Source: Eriocheir sinensis
Taxonomy: Eukaryota > Arthropoda > Malacostraca > Decapoda > Varunidae
NCBI RefSeq assembly: GCF_024679095.1
Contig: NC_066549.1
Location: 8,799,214 to 8,863,213 of the forward strand
DNA length: 64,000 bases
Direction: 5' to 3'
Shown here piece by piece: positions 21,963 through 37,093 of this stretch. Position 1 is the first letter of the stretch, and each line of letters starts with the position of its first letter. The translations under genes and the position numbers were made by a program. A model generated the notes under the pieces. The model ran no database searches. It was not told the origin of the DNA and saw nothing but the letters and a program-made list of their open reading frames with translations.

Positions 21963-22644
21963 GGGTGGATTTTTTTCTCACGTGGGATCGGTTCTCTTGG
22001 CACGCTTGACTAGCTCGGGAAATTCATAAGCAGGACGTATTTCGATGGCAGCCTTATAGGGCATTGCAAGAGGAAAATAGATGAAATTATCCCAAATTGA
22101 AATGGGTCTAACTTGTCCGTTAAACATAATAAGATGTCGCAGAGAGTAAAACCAGTTTCATACTCTTACCGTTGATTTTAACATTTCAGCAACTCAGGGC
22201 TAATGGGGTCTTATGATTAGCCACTGTTTGAACATGACCGCTGTGGTCAAGATGAAAAACAAAATTCCGCCTTCGATACTACGTTAGTTTGCTATATTTT
22301 AAGCGACAACACAAGTTCATAAATATTCCAGACAGTGTGATCGCTTCATCCCACCACTGTGGAATGAGCACTAATAATCTCCTGGAGACTGAGCGCCCTG
22401 CGGCAGAAAATTACCGCCTGTCTCAACGCGTCTCCATTGAGCAGCATAGCTCATTGGGTCACAGTCTTAATGAGGATCAGGCAACAAACTAGTCCGACCG
22501 GCCGACAGGTGGCGAACGCCGCCGGGTTCGACCACGACCCGCCAACCTACCCCGCCCGGCCCCAGGCAACGGGGCAGCCGTCACCGCGACGCCGACTCCC
22601 CTCCCCGGCCAACATATTAGGCTGTTGGAGTTTGTATACATGTG

Positions 22645-22646
<2 letters not shown>
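21963..22646. other. unannotated DNA
   Basis: No gene recognised. GC-rich around 22490-22610. Confidence 0.5.
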
Positions 22647-22677
<31 letters not shown>

Positions 22678-22720
22678 AGATAGGCAGATAGATTTCAATA
22701 AACATAGATACGAATACAAC

Positions 22721-22751
<31 letters not shown>

Positions 22752-22769
22752 GTGTGTGTGTGTGTGTGT
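22647..22769. repeat. (CA)n and (GT)n pair
   Basis: (CA)~14 at 22647-22676 and (GT)~24 at 22720-22769 are separated by about 43 bp. They are in inverted arrangement and could form a hairpin. Confidence 0.93.
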
Positions 22770-22844
22770 TCCATGATGATATTTTCAAATCTTAACGAAG
22801 CAAACCGAGATATTCGAAACAAGTCACTTATTATATCATGAAAA

Positions 22845-23126
22845 GGTAAAGTTGGAAGCATTCGCCATAGCTGCTGCGTGCGCCCCGTTGGCCCTTTGAG
22901 CCTGCGGTGGGAGATAACCCATTAACCCGACACAGGGCCAGTGCAACATCCGGGTAACCACAGTTTACGTTCCCTAGGTTTCTCCAGGTACCTATTTATC
23001 TACCAGTCCGAAAGGAAGGATGAACAGCAGCTGCTGGGTGGGCTGCACGCCGACTGCCCAGGCAGGGATTCGAACCAAGACCCGCAGATTCATAGGTGAA
23101 CGTTAACCACTGCGCCACACAGGCAC
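22845..23126 (-). mobile_element. tRNA-derived SINE, family B
   Basis: On the minus strand the head reads TGTGGCGCAGTGGTTAACG (A-box like), then GGTTCGAATCCC (a perfect B box). The body is shared with the copy at 37094-37390, including CCCAGCTGTTCATCCTTCC-like and GATGTTGCACTGGCCC blocks. The 3' end, in sense, is CCAACTTTACCTT. There is no long A tail. Confidence 0.88.
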
Positions 23127-23413
23127 TTTTATCTGAAAGAAGACGTGGAAATCTAGCCAGAACTTGTAGACATATCTAAACGAAAAGAAAACACTATAAA
23201 GCGCGTAGCCTGCCTGTGCTTCGTGATACACAAAATCTAGACCGAGTTTCTGGTCCCTGGCTCTGGACGCGAGTGGAAATTGCGACGCGCCCGTCCTGTC
23301 CCACCTCAGGGAAGGCTTCTGACGGGGATTTCCAGCGAGACGCGCCCCCAAGCAGGTTTATAACTAATATCACGGGGAACAAAGTGGTAAAATTACTCCA
23401 GATATAATTACTT

Positions 23414-23513
<100 letters not shown>

Positions 23514-23772
23514 ACTGTGATATCTACAATGTACATGCCTTTGTATCACAGTTAGAATTTGAGTTGTAATGGAAAAACGTTTATGTAAGGCGCTGAAAAA
23601 AACATAAAGGAAAGATTGCAAAATGAATAGCCTAAATAGTGACCCTGATTAGAGTGAAACATATTAATGCAATGTCCATCCTTCTGTTTACCCAGCATGT
23701 AGTAAGGTACTTCTTTATACCGCTTGTCCAAAATATTCGTCGTCAAACTAGTGCACCGTCTTTCTCTAATTT

Positions 23773-24005
23773 CTACTCACATTTCGTCAAATATTAACAC
23801 CTTATTTCCTTAAAAACATCTACTCACATCTCGTCAAGTATTAACACCTTATTTCCTTAAAAACATCTACTCACATCTCGTCAAGTATTAACACCTTATT
23901 TCCTTAAAAACATCTACTCACATCTCGTCAAGTATTAACACCTTATTTCCTTAAAAACATCTACTCACATCTCGTCATATATTAACACCTTATTTCCTTA
24001 AAAAC
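23773..24005. repeat. 47-bp tandem repeat, five copies
   Basis: Each unit begins CTACTCACATCTCGTCAAG and ends TTCCTTAAAAACAT. Units start at 23773, 23820, 23867, 23914 and 23961. The three central copies are identical; the outer two have a few substitutions and the last is shorter at its end. Confidence 0.96.
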
Positions 24006-24605
24006 AAACAACTTTCTACCAGGTTTCTCAACTGACCTCAGACGTCTATGATGCTTCTTTATTATCTAAACACTGGAATCGCTTTCTTGCCCATTCGCGA
24101 ATATCCTTCTTTTCTATATACTTTTTCTTCTTTAGGTCTCCCATTTTCATCATCATAACTTTTCTTTTATAACCCAAACCCTCATCACCATTCGGGTCCA
24201 GCTTTTCCTCAGCGCTCACTAATGTATGCATAATAATCTCAATTTCGCAGCCGCCCTTCCTCTAAACACCAGGACAGGTTTCCACTCAACACCGCGCCGG
24301 CCGAGGCACTTCCAAGCAGCAGCGGTGAGCACATACTTTATCATGGTAATCCGATGTAACCTTACTCGCTCCGCGGCTCACATGTCAACACTACTCAGCG
24401 TCACACGCCCCAAGAACACGTCCTTATAAGCCGGCCCGACCCTCCCCGCGCCACGCTATCTGATCGGCTTCCTCCGGGACAGGACGGAGACTTGTAGCGT
24501 TTGTTTCTTTCTACATCTTGATCAGACGCTTGCACGGTGTAAATTCTTATACAGCTGCATCCTCTTAATGTTTAGGCACACATGCACTTATTGGTGGTAT
24601 GCTTG
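24006..24605. other. unannotated DNA
   Basis: No gene recognised. Confidence 0.5.
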
Positions 24606-24770
<165 letters not shown>

Positions 24771-25111
24771 CATCATCATCGTCAATAGAATTCCACCGCA
24801 GGCCTAAGGCATCTCCCAACCATTTCTGTTCGTCTGTTCCGTGCCACAAGTGTCGACTCTCGATGTACACGTTCCATAAGCTTCCTAATATTATCACACC
24901 ATCTGCTGAACGGCCTCCCCTCCAGTTTGGGTTGTACGGTGTCACCTTGTCTTACTACTTTTGTTCTGGTATTTTTCCGGAATCTGTATGAAATTATTTG
25001 CCGCCGTTTCATCGTCATATATTCCTTTAAGACCTATATGCAGTATATGCTGGATCTCCCCCACACCTTGTTCTCGAATTGCATTCAGTGCCACTTTGGT
25101 TTCCACCATAC

Positions 25112-25211
<100 letters not shown>

Positions 25212-25500
25212 GATGTTAGTATCTACACAGCGCTATTTCATTCCCTTAAAAGGAAAGGCGTTAGCACAGAAACTGGGGCATTAAAATCAGAGTAAACACA
25301 ATGTGTCGATTCAGCAACAAAGGCTGAACGGCTTTGTTATACGGCTCAGCCTGCTCGTGTCCAACGCACCTCTGTCATTTCCGCTTTGCGTCCGTCCTTC
25401 CGCGCCGGATGCAAAACAGGAAAATAGAGGCAGCCATCAGGGAAGAAATCGCATGAGACTTGTGCATCTGCATGACGACACTGATAACAGGGGACATTCC

Positions 25501-25502
<2 letters not shown>

Positions 25503-25583
<81 letters not shown>
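25503..25583. repeat. (GA)~40 microsatellite
   Basis: A pure GA tract, followed by purine-rich sequence to about 25835. Confidence 0.97.
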
Positions 25584-25586
<3 letters not shown>

Positions 25587-25954
25587 TCAAGGAAGTGAAA
25601 GCCGTGTGAAAGAAAATGATGACAGAGACAGAGATAGAAAGCAATGGCGTGAAAGAGAGAAAGTTTAGAGAAAATCATAAGAGACAGGAAGACAGTCATA
25701 TCTGAGCATGGAGGGTGGAGAGGACCCAAAAAATGCTGGTGTTACTAGCAAAAAATAGCAAAAAAACGCGAGAATCGGTGGGAGAAAGAAAAGGGAAAAG
25801 AAGTGTAAGAAAAAAAATAGAGAGAGCTAAAGAGAGCGTGACAGCATGTGGAATCATCTCACACTAGTGGCTCAGCAGTCCGCCACAATTACCTGAGTGA
25901 GCCACGTGTACCTGTTCAGTCTGGTGTAGTGTATCCCTCCCGTCCTAAGCGGCC

Positions 25955-27635
25955 CCATGTTATGCTATATTCTTTCCCTTAAGCACCCTCAGCATTGACC
26001 TCCCGCTCTAAACGTTACTATGTTATGCTGTATTCTTTCCCTTAAGCACCCACAGGATTGCCCTCCCGCTCAACACGTTCCCATGTTGTGCTGTATTCTC
26101 TCCCACAAGCACCCACAGCATTGCCCTCCCACCCTAAACGTTACTATGTTATGCTGTATTCTTTCCCTTAAGCACCCTCAGCATTGACCTCCCCCTCTAA
26201 ACGTTACTATGTTATGCTGTATTCTTCCCCACAAGCACCCACAGCATTGCCCTCCCACCCTAAACGTTACTATGTTATGCTGTATTTATCCTCTCAAGCA
26301 CCCACAGCATTGCCCTCCCACCTTAACGTTACTATGTTATGCTGTATTCTCTCCCACAAGCACCCACAGCATTGCCCTCCCACCTTAACGTTACTATGTT
26401 ATGCTGTATTCTCTCCCACAAGCACCCACAGCATTGCCCTACACGTTCCCATGTTATGCTGAATTCTTTCCCACAAGCACCCACAGCATTGCCCTCCCGC
26501 TCAAAACGTTCCCATGTTGTGCTGTATTTTCTCCCACAAGCACCCACAGCATTGCCCTCCCGCTCAAAACGTTCCCTTGTTGTGCTGTATTCTCTCCCAC
26601 AAGCACCCACAGCATTGCCCTCCCGCTCAAAACGTTCCCTTGTTATGCTGTATTCTTTCCCACAAGCACCCACAGCATTGCCCTCCCGCTCAAAACGTTC
26701 CCTTGTTATGCTGTATTCTGTCCCACAAGCACAGCATTGCCCTCCCGCTCAAAACGTTCCCTTGTTATGCTGTATTCTTTCCCACAAGCACCCACAGCAT
26801 TGCCCTCCCGCTCAAAACGTTCCCATGTTGTGCTGTATTCTCTCCCACAAGCACCCACAGCATTGCCCTCCCGCTCAAAACGTTCCCATGTTGTGCTGTA
26901 TTTTCTCCCACAAGCACCCACAGCATTGTCCTCCCGCTCAAAACGTTCCCATGTTGTGCTGTATTTTCTCCCACAAGCACCCACAGCATTGCCCTCCCGC
27001 TCAAAACGTTCCCTTGTTATGCTGTATTCTTTCCCACAAGCACCCACAGCATTGCCCTCCCGCTCAAAACGTTCCCTTGTTATGCTGAATTCTTTCCCAC
27101 AAGCACCCACAGCATTGCCCTCCCGCTCAAAACGTTCCCTTGTTATGCTGTATTCTTTCCCACAAGCACCCACAGCATTGCCCTCCCACCCTAAACGTTA
27201 CTATGTTATGCTGTATTCTTTCCCACAAGCACCCACAGCATTGCCCTCCCACCCTAAACGTTACTATGTTATGCTGTATTCTTTCCCACAAGCACCCACA
27301 GCATTGCCCTCCCACCCTAACGTTACTATGTTATGCTGTATTCTTTCCCACAAGCACCCACAGCATTGCCCTCCCACCCTAACGTTACTATGTTATGCTG
27401 TATTCTTCCCCACAAGCACCCTCAGCATTGCCCTTCCGCTCAAAACGTTCCCTTGTTATGCTGTATTCTTTCCCACAAGCACCCACAGCATTGCCCTCCC
27501 ACCCTAAACGTTACTATGTTATGCTGTATTCTTTCCCACAAGCACCCTCAGCATTGCCTTCCCACCATAAACGCTCTCATGTTATGCTGTAGTCCTCCCC
27601 ATAGGCACTCACAGCATTACCCTCCCACCCATACC
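25955..27635. repeat. 63-bp minisatellite, about 27 copies
   Basis: The unit contains TATGCTGTATTCT, CCCACAAGCACCCACAGCATTG and CCCTCCC, and is usually 61-63 bp. One copy near 26722 lacks a CACC block. Because 63 is a multiple of three, all six frames stay open for hundreds of codons; that is a repeat effect and not evidence of a gene. The variants are arranged in blocks. ACGTTACTATGTTATG dominates at 26000-26440 and 27190-27590; ACGTTCCC(A/T)TGTT dominates in the middle. Confidence 0.96.

Positions 27636-29788
<2,153 letters not shown>

Positions 29789-29849
<61 letters not shown>
29789..29849. repeat. (CT)~30 microsatellite
   Basis: A pure CT tract. Confidence 0.97.
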
Positions 29850-29850
<1 letters not shown>

Positions 29851-30321
29851 GCCTGCCTGTTCTTTACAAGGGCAATGAACGTGACGAAAGGTAAAATTGC
29901 AGAAAACGCGCATAAAGTAGCAAAAAAATTAACGGGCGCTAAGTGTGTCACAGTCAAGGTTGAAGTGAGAGTAGATGATGATGAGTGAGAGGAGGAAATA
30001 AAGGGAGGAGGCAGAGAGGGCGTCGGCTCGGCGTGGCATGAGCAGCGGCTGCAGCCAACACTTTGCTCCACAATCATTTTGAGTTCAGCAAAATCTCGTT
30101 ACATTAAAACTCGGCGACACAGATTACTCGTGATTATGAGCCAGGGGGGGAACGTCATTATGGGCGACATACATCAAGGGAGGGGAAAAATATCTGGTCT
30201 ACATTGCGACGATATTTCTCCGAGTGGCGCTGAAAAAAAAAAGGAATGCAATCCCACGGTAGAAACCTTTCTGGATACACACAGGACTGACACGCACAGG
30301 AGCACGTGAATTATACGCTGG

Positions 30322-30323
<2 letters not shown>

Positions 30324-30361
<38 letters not shown>
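30324..30361. repeat. (CA)~19 microsatellite
   Basis: A pure CA tract. Confidence 0.96.
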
Positions 30362-30362
<1 letters not shown>

Positions 30363-31465
30363 CGCATCAGGGAAAAGCTTAAGTAGATGTTTTGCCATAT
30401 GATAGATATATACAGAAGTGGAGTCCCTGGCGGCGCAGCTCTCCTCAAGCTCCCTGCGCAGCCTCGCCCGCGGACACATGCTTAATAAGTCATAAAGAGA
30501 ATACTAATAAAGCGGAGATGCTGCTGGCTCACAAAAGACGTTACTTTCCATACATATATAATAACGCCGTGTGTGAGATGTAAACATAATAATCTGAGCG
30601 ACGCCGCATCTTTCAGTGACCGTTAACAAGGTTCCGTGCGTCTTTGCGTCTTTTTTTTTTCACTTTCTTGACAGCTTTTGACTCTACTCTCCCTGGTCCC
30701 TTTGTCCCGTCGCTCCTTGGTTTCGTTGGTTCAGGTCAGTTTCCACCTCCCAGCTTCCCTCCTTCCTTCCTCAGCCACGTCATCCAGGACCGGCCACATT
30801 CTGCGCTCCCAAACTCTCACTTACGAGTCTAACATTTTTCTGCTCCGTATTTTGCATCTCAGAGTCAGCCTGCGTTCATTAGCCGATTCTCATTTTTACC
30901 CCGCTCTCATCATGCCATTTACATTTCTCATTTCCATATGTGACTACTCAAACTTCATCTGTCTCCCACTTAATCTCTTAATTTTTTTCTCTCTCCTTTT
31001 CATCACATCTTCCGTCCTATAAAAAAAGAGGTTTTATTGAGATGCTAAATCGTTTCCTCACCTCTTCCCATCGTGTTTTGCTCTTCATAATGTGCTACTC
31101 ATGGCCACCCATATCACGGCCCAATTCAGCGGCGTCAACAGTGAGAAGAGTCTAACTTGAATGGGTTTCAGGCAACTATATCAAACCTATAATTTTCCTC
31201 GCCGGCTGAAGACGTAATCGGTGGGGCGGGGCGGGTGTTTAGGGCGCAGCAGGGTGATCACAGCCAGCCCTCCCGATAACGTCTGTTCGTCTCGCGCCGC
31301 CGCGGACACAGAATTCATTTGGCTGACTCTTAAGCTCTGCCTAGAACACATGGCGCGGTGGCAAATTAAATTGTTAACTCAGAGGGCAATGACTCTCCAG
31401 GACAAGTAAACAAAAACTAACCGACATACTACATGGCGCGGGAGTCTAAATATTTAAATATATAT

Positions 31466-31467
<2 letters not shown>
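30362..31467. other. unannotated DNA
   Basis: No gene recognised. Pyrimidine-rich around 30640-31020. Confidence 0.5.

Positions 31468-31518
<51 letters not shown>
31468..31518. repeat. (CA)~25 microsatellite
   Basis: A pure CA tract. Confidence 0.96.
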
Positions 31519-31519
<1 letters not shown>

Positions 31520-32498
31520 CGGTAAAGGTTAATAGGTATGTAACTAGCAAGCAACTGACGCGATACAAGGCAAAGGTGAGCTTGGAGTTAAATTAGATGA
31601 CAAAGTACAAGGTAACCGTGACAACGCGGACAGTGGAACAGTAAAGCCGGGGTAAATATCACACACGCTTACTTAGGCACTCGCAACAAGGTGAACTACA
31701 CGTTTATAGAGCTAGGCAACTCTATAGAGGAGTTACCAGGCGCTGGGTGAGGCCTTGAACTCGCATCTACCTGCACTGTTATTTCCCTTTCCATTCCAGG
31801 TGAGACTCTTCAGCCTTCTACACACGGACTGCCGCTCATGTGCTGCCTTATCGTCTACCTCCTCCTCCTATTCACTTTCCTCTTTCTGTCCACTTTTCTT
31901 TTCTACGCTTTGCTTTCGTTTTTTCGCTTATTTCTTTCTAGTTTCCTCATTCCTTTCCTCTACTTTTCTTCTTATTATTATTTCCTCTTTCTATCTATTT
32001 TTCTTTCTAGGCCTATCGTTCTTTCGCTTCTTAGTTTTTCCTCTCCCTTCCTCTTCTATTCTCTCCTCCTCCTCCTCCTCCTCCTCCTCCTCCTCTTCCT
32101 CTTCACTCTACATCAGGATTAATTAGCTCGCGCTCCCGTCCCACAAGCCTCATCATAGTGAAGGACAAGGCACTCGATGTAAGCCACTCAGAGTCAAGAG
32201 ACGGGTAATATACGGATACATTTTAACCGGTGAGCGGCTTGGTCACGGGGGAGGGTGGGGGTAGGCGATTAGGAGTCACTTGCGTAATTTAAGTAAGAGA
32301 AAGGTTGGACGAAAGGGAAGGCATACAAAAAGATACAGTATCAAGGCAGTAAGATTTACAACAATGAGAAATCCCGTCCCTGGGGAAAAAGTGGTCGTTG
32401 ATCAACCTGAATCAGCCATAGCGCCCAACGCTGGCTTGAGGATTATGTTGTCAGTCGCTTGCTGGGGCGACGTGGCGACGACGAGGTGACGAGGGTAA
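31519..32498. other. unannotated DNA with pyrimidine tract
   Basis: 31850-32110 is strongly T/C-rich and ends in (TCC)n at about 32065-32096. No gene recognised. Confidence 0.5.
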
Positions 32499-32849
32499 TT
32501 TTTTTTTTTTTTTTTTTTTTTTTACATCTCCGCCTGTAGCGCCGGTAGGCTTTCTTCAGGGTCCAGGTGGTCGGCCCAAGCCCGTCATGGCGCAGGCAAT
32601 TTTTTTTTTTTCAGTGGCGCCAGCTATGCTTGGCTCATGCTACCCCCCGGAACTCATTCTTGATTCACTGGACGGTTTCTTCTAAAGTCTGGGTTGATGG
32701 ATGGTCTTCTGGACAGCATGTGGGTAGTCTTAGGCCAATCGGCGGTAACTGAAAAATCCCTGGTGGTAGCGTGGGGACTCGAACCAACGTTGTCCAAAGC
32801 GTGGTGAATGCGTTGCCCGCCCGCTAACCACTCAGCCACTGCCTACCCT
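32499..32849 (-). mobile_element. tRNA-derived SINE, family A, best-preserved head
   Basis: Read on the minus strand, the head carries a perfect A box (TGGCTGAGTGG) and a perfect B box (GGTTCGAGTCC). The two are separated by about 45 bp, as in a tRNA with a long variable arm (Ser/Leu type). The body matches the other A copies (CTGTCCAGAAGACCATCC; GTAGCATGAGCCAAGCATAG). The 3' end, CTACCGGCGCTACAGGCGG, is followed by ATGT and an A tail of about 25, seen here as a T run at 32499-32523. A further A run interrupts the body near 32600-32611. Confidence 0.9.
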
Positions 32850-34659
32850 AAATGCGCTAGTCGTAAAACACTAGAGACTGCGTTGTGTCTAGATATCATA
32901 AAAATGTCGTTAAAAAGAGAACAAATAACATATCTCCCGTCTGGTCACATGATAAATGTCACCTTAGTATGTCGTCTGCCGCGGCTAACCTCTACACCCC
33001 TCCCTATAATTATATGGTCCGCTCTCTGGCTCACACAGCTAACCCCATCACCCTCAGCTCGTAACAATCATGATATATCCGAGTCATGTAGGGATAACCA
33101 GATCCTATAAACATTCCTGCATGTATTGGAGGGCAGAGCGGACATCCTTGATAACATGAAAGGGAGAGTCAAGATTCTTGGCTTACGTCAATATTTCACC
33201 AATTCTTGGAACTTCGGCTGCAACCGAGGCGACGTGCCTCTTTTTAGCTAACATTTTTTTATGCGATTTTTTAAGTTTTCTACATTCCTTACATGATTTT
33301 GATTGAAGTTATCTGATCAGATTAGTTTAATGAATTTACTGTAACACTTTTCTGGCAATAATTTCCCCGAAACATCTGATGCGATCTTTAGACAAGTGTG
33401 GGCGAGGGGAGGGCGGGAGGCTCGTTCAAGGTCGCTCTGACTGTCTGAGCCTCTAAAAAACAAATCTCACTTTCCAATAGTTTTCTTTTCATTACTTTAC
33501 GTTTTGCATTTTGTTTTCAGAACAATAAAAAAACCTTGACACGTATTGTGTCCATAAGGGGTCTGTGCCCCCTGCGTGGCAGCGTGTTGCTGCGTCGACG
33601 TGCAGCAAGCAGCGCCCGCAAACGATTCATGATTGTATACGAGGCACACGGACAGATGGTATGATTATTATTATTTTTTTTTTTACAAACGCCAACGTTT
33701 AGGCATCTTTCCTTTACCTTCATGAGGCGTCATTATTTTTTTTTTTATGTATACTTCCCTTTATTAAGCTACAACCTTACCTCTGTTCCCAAACGACTCC
33801 GGCGACTTACTTATGACAAGATGAAAGATGTGTGACAGGCAAGAAACAAATATTTACGATTGATACGTATATCGAGCCTGGCAGCCTGTGCTCGAATATG
33901 TTCATGGAACTGGCGGCCGTCACCCTGGACAGGAGCCGCCTAGATGCTCGATACACCGTTGTGGTACCACTTAAAAGGTGACAAATATGAAAATTACTTG
34001 ATAATGAAATTTTTCACACATATTTGGTCCTTCGTGCGAGGGGCCAAAGGGGGCCGCGCAAAAAGGTGCGGTAAAACAAAGCAGGAGGGCCCAGCGTGCT
34101 AATGCCTCTATGTCTGCCAGGTTATTCACCCCATTACGCTGAGTCACGGCCTCGCCGTCGTCCCGGCCACTACAGTTATGCCCCATTAGGGTTATCCTCG
34201 GTGCCTGGGAGCCGCTTACTGACCAGCTCGAATAGAGTGGCCAGGCAACTGAAGTGGCTGAGCGTCAGCCTGCCCTCACTAGAATGTTCCAGCGACAGCC
34301 AGAGACGCAGAGTTGGTTGCCAGAGACGACCCAGGATATTTTACTGTCAAACTGAAATCTCATTTATGTGAAGTTTAAATATTGTTTACATAATCTCAAA
34401 TATCATCACTAGCAATAGGAAACAAAAACAGACTATTTATATTGTTTGCCATGACTCAAACAATACGTTTATTTTTTTTCATATTATGTAAAATGAAATC
34501 ATTAACTTAGTCTTAACAGCCACAACAACAAAACAAACTTCATATGAAATCTTATGAGTAACTGCGGTTTTTCTCCGTCCCCGCCGACAAGCCGCCCCAC
34601 ACCTTCGACGGGTAGGAACAAGACTTCGTGAACGCAGCGCACCTTGACCTTTGTATTAT

Positions 34660-34661
<2 letters not shown>
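32850..34661. other. 1.8 kb without recognised genes
   Basis: No gene or repeat family that I can support. Short T runs at 33673-33684 and 33735-33746. Confidence 0.55.
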
Positions 34662-34699
<38 letters not shown>

Positions 34700-34708
34700 C
34701 CGCGCGTG

Positions 34709-34756
<48 letters not shown>
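34662..34756. repeat. (GT)18-(GA)~22 compound microsatellite
   Basis: A GT tract, a 13-bp CG-rich joint, then a GA tract that ends where the LINE open frame begins. Confidence 0.96.
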
Positions 34757-34757
<1 letters not shown>

Positions 34758-35457
34758 AGCCACACAAGCTGTCGAAGGAAGGGTGATGTTTGGCTCCGTC
34801 ACCCTCCCGCTCCAGGATTACGTCAGGATCCTCGGAGTGGACTTGGACCGAGAGCTGCGCTTCGACCGCCACCTGAAACACGTCGCCCACCAAGCCTCCC
34901 TACGTGTCTCTGCCCTTCGTAGAGTGGCTAATTTCCTCGACAAGCGAGGAATTATGCTCCTCTACAAGGCCCAGGTAAGATCCTACCTGGAGTACGGAGC
35001 TCTGACCTGGATGTCCAGCGCTGCCACACACCTGCAGAGACTGGACAAGGTGGAGCGACGGGTGCAGCGACTGTTACAGGAGAACAACCCCCAGCCGCCC
35101 CCTCAGGATATTATACATCTTGACACTCTGGAGCACCGCCGGGACGTCGCTGCGCTGGTGGTGTTCCACAAGGCCCAGGTACAAGGAGTACCACACCTGG
35201 CGAGACTGAGGCTCCCCCCGCGAGAGGCTGTGAGAGATACGAGAACGGTACTCTCCAGCCACGAGCAGGTCGGGGTGCCGAGGTCACGCGCCAGCCAGCA
35301 CCAACGGACCTTCACCTCCAGGGTGTCCCGCCTGTGGAACACATTCACTGCAGCAGGGCCAACAGTGAGGGAAATGTCCACCCAGCAGGTAAAAGTGGCT
35401 GCTCACAGGTGGCGAAGAACATGCCCCACACCACTAGTGATGCTAAATACACAGTGA
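34757..35457 (+). pseudogene. C-terminal part of a non-LTR retrotransposon ORF2 (third family)
   Basis: An uninterrupted frame of about 230 residues ends in a stop at 35455-35457. It is the region after the RT active site of a LINE ORF2. It opens with the GSVTLPLQDYVRILGVDLD block, continues with LLYKAQVRSYLEYGALTWMS and LDKVERRVQRLLQ, and closes with VSRLWNTFTAAGPTVREMS. The reading frame runs upstream into the GA tract without a genuine start, so the element was truncated during insertion rather than expressed as a short gene. Protein sequence and GC content differ clearly from the other two LINE families. The intact frame suggests a younger insertion. The clade (R1/jockey group) is a guess. 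Confidence 0.85.
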
Positions 35458-35616
35458 ACAAGTGTAAAGGGCTTTTGAAATAATGCACGAGAAAAAGTGA
35501 CATTTTAAGCCCTAAAAAGTGCACAGAGAAACATATGCTACTCGAACGATCGCATAAAGTGTCGTCGGCGAAATACAAATCTGTTGTGTAACTATAGAAT
35601 CGTCAGTTTAAATGTG

Positions 35617-35652
<36 letters not shown>
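35458..35652 (+). mobile_element. 3' UTR of that LINE and its (GA)n tail
   Basis: About 155 bp of non-coding sequence after the LINE stop end in TGTATGAG and run into about 17 GA units (35618-35652). The exact 3' end of the element is not certain. Confidence 0.55.
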
Positions 35653-35653
<1 letters not shown>

Positions 35654-37093
35654 AAAGTAGAAGGGTTAGTGAAGGAGACGGAGGAAGGTAAGGACTGGAA
35701 AACCCTTTATCATCTCAGGTTTAAGGAGATGAAACCGCTGTTAAAAATTCCTCCTCGACATTTCTCCTCTGAGATTTATGAGGCCCATTCAGGGACTAAT
35801 CTCAACATTTACCAAAGGCAAACAGAGAGAATACATCAGCTGAGCAAGACGCCAAGGGAGCGATGTTTTAAGCCCCCATATACCATTTTTTAATCAGTTT
35901 CGAAACTAATTTTCCTCTCCTTTTCTTCATCATTACTTACACTTACGTAATGGAAACTACAATTTCCTTATGGCTACTCTAGAAATCGATGGAGGTATGG
36001 GCGTTTAGTTAGCTATCAGTTGTTCATTCTGAAAAAAATGGGATATGCAATAATTTTTTATTATAGCTCGGGCCGTACGGGAGCCAGGAGAAAAGGAGAG
36101 TGAACGAAAACGCCTGACCTGACCATGATATGTTGTCAAAAAGTTAACACACGTTTTTTTCAATATCTGCAAATCTATAATTTAACCAAAAGACAATACT
36201 ACAAAAAAACACTATAATGTATGTGAATCAAGACAAAACAGCGACATGTGTGATTATACTTAAGCCAATAAACTATCTTTTAGGGCAAATTTCTTATTCC
36301 ACGAAATGCTTCAGACTCTTTATCAAGTAATTCTCCTGAGACTGACCCAAAGGATCATTACGATATAAGACTAACTAGACGAGTGATGAAAGTGTAAACA
36401 CTCACGAAATACATTCTAAGCAAACAATTTTAAGATGCTTCTCCACAAAACAACACAGGCGCTCTCCTCTGTCAGACACTAACGCTCGGTGCCTGAATGG
36501 TGCCTTTCATTGGAGGGCAAAAAGTTAAGAGCAGCTTCCATGATCTCCTTTAATATAAATAACGAACGAACTGCTCGAGCTCTTAAACATTTTGGGGGGT
36601 CTTTTGTGGCCATGGTCGCTGATAATTATTCACTCTGTAATGGAAATTTAACTTAATTCATGTCTTGACACGAGAGCCAAGATTTTAGTAAAAGTTATAA
36701 TTGCCTCTAACGAGGAAACACAAGACTAGCGGAGGCGCGGTCACGGAGCGGGTGTGAACATGGCGCAAGGAACTCGGCAAAACCTAGATGCCCGGAGCTG
36801 ACCGAACCCGACAAACTACAGTTTTTTATTGAGGAAAGAAATCACAAGAGTGATCGATCAAGGATAGGCTCACATTTCCTCTGCAACATTATTGTTACCT
36901 CTTTGGCTGTGCTGACGTCGTTACTTTTCCTATTGGTATATTATCAAAAGAACTTTTTGTTACCCCGGCGATTCTTCAACTTCCTTTCACCCAGACTCTT
37001 GCTGGCTAGCTCCATGTCTGCCTTACTATCGCGCTCCTCCCCGAGTGTTGTTCCCGCCCTAGGAAGACTGACAGCGCTTTCATTTTCAAAATA
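35653..37093. other. unannotated DNA
   Basis: AT-rich sequence without a recognised gene or element. Confidence 0.55.

Noticed and set aside
23040..23126. A minus-strand tRNA gene with a perfect B box
   Set aside because: The same sequence with the same 200-bp body recurs at 37094-37390. It is the head of SINE family B.
23773..24005. A CRISPR-like array
   Set aside because: The five units abut each other without unique spacers, and the genome is eukaryotic. It is a plain tandem repeat.
26339..27507. A 368-codon frame and several overlapping frames on both strands
   Set aside because: They arise because the 63-bp minisatellite unit is a multiple of three, so every frame stays open. No signal peptide, domain or unique start is seen.
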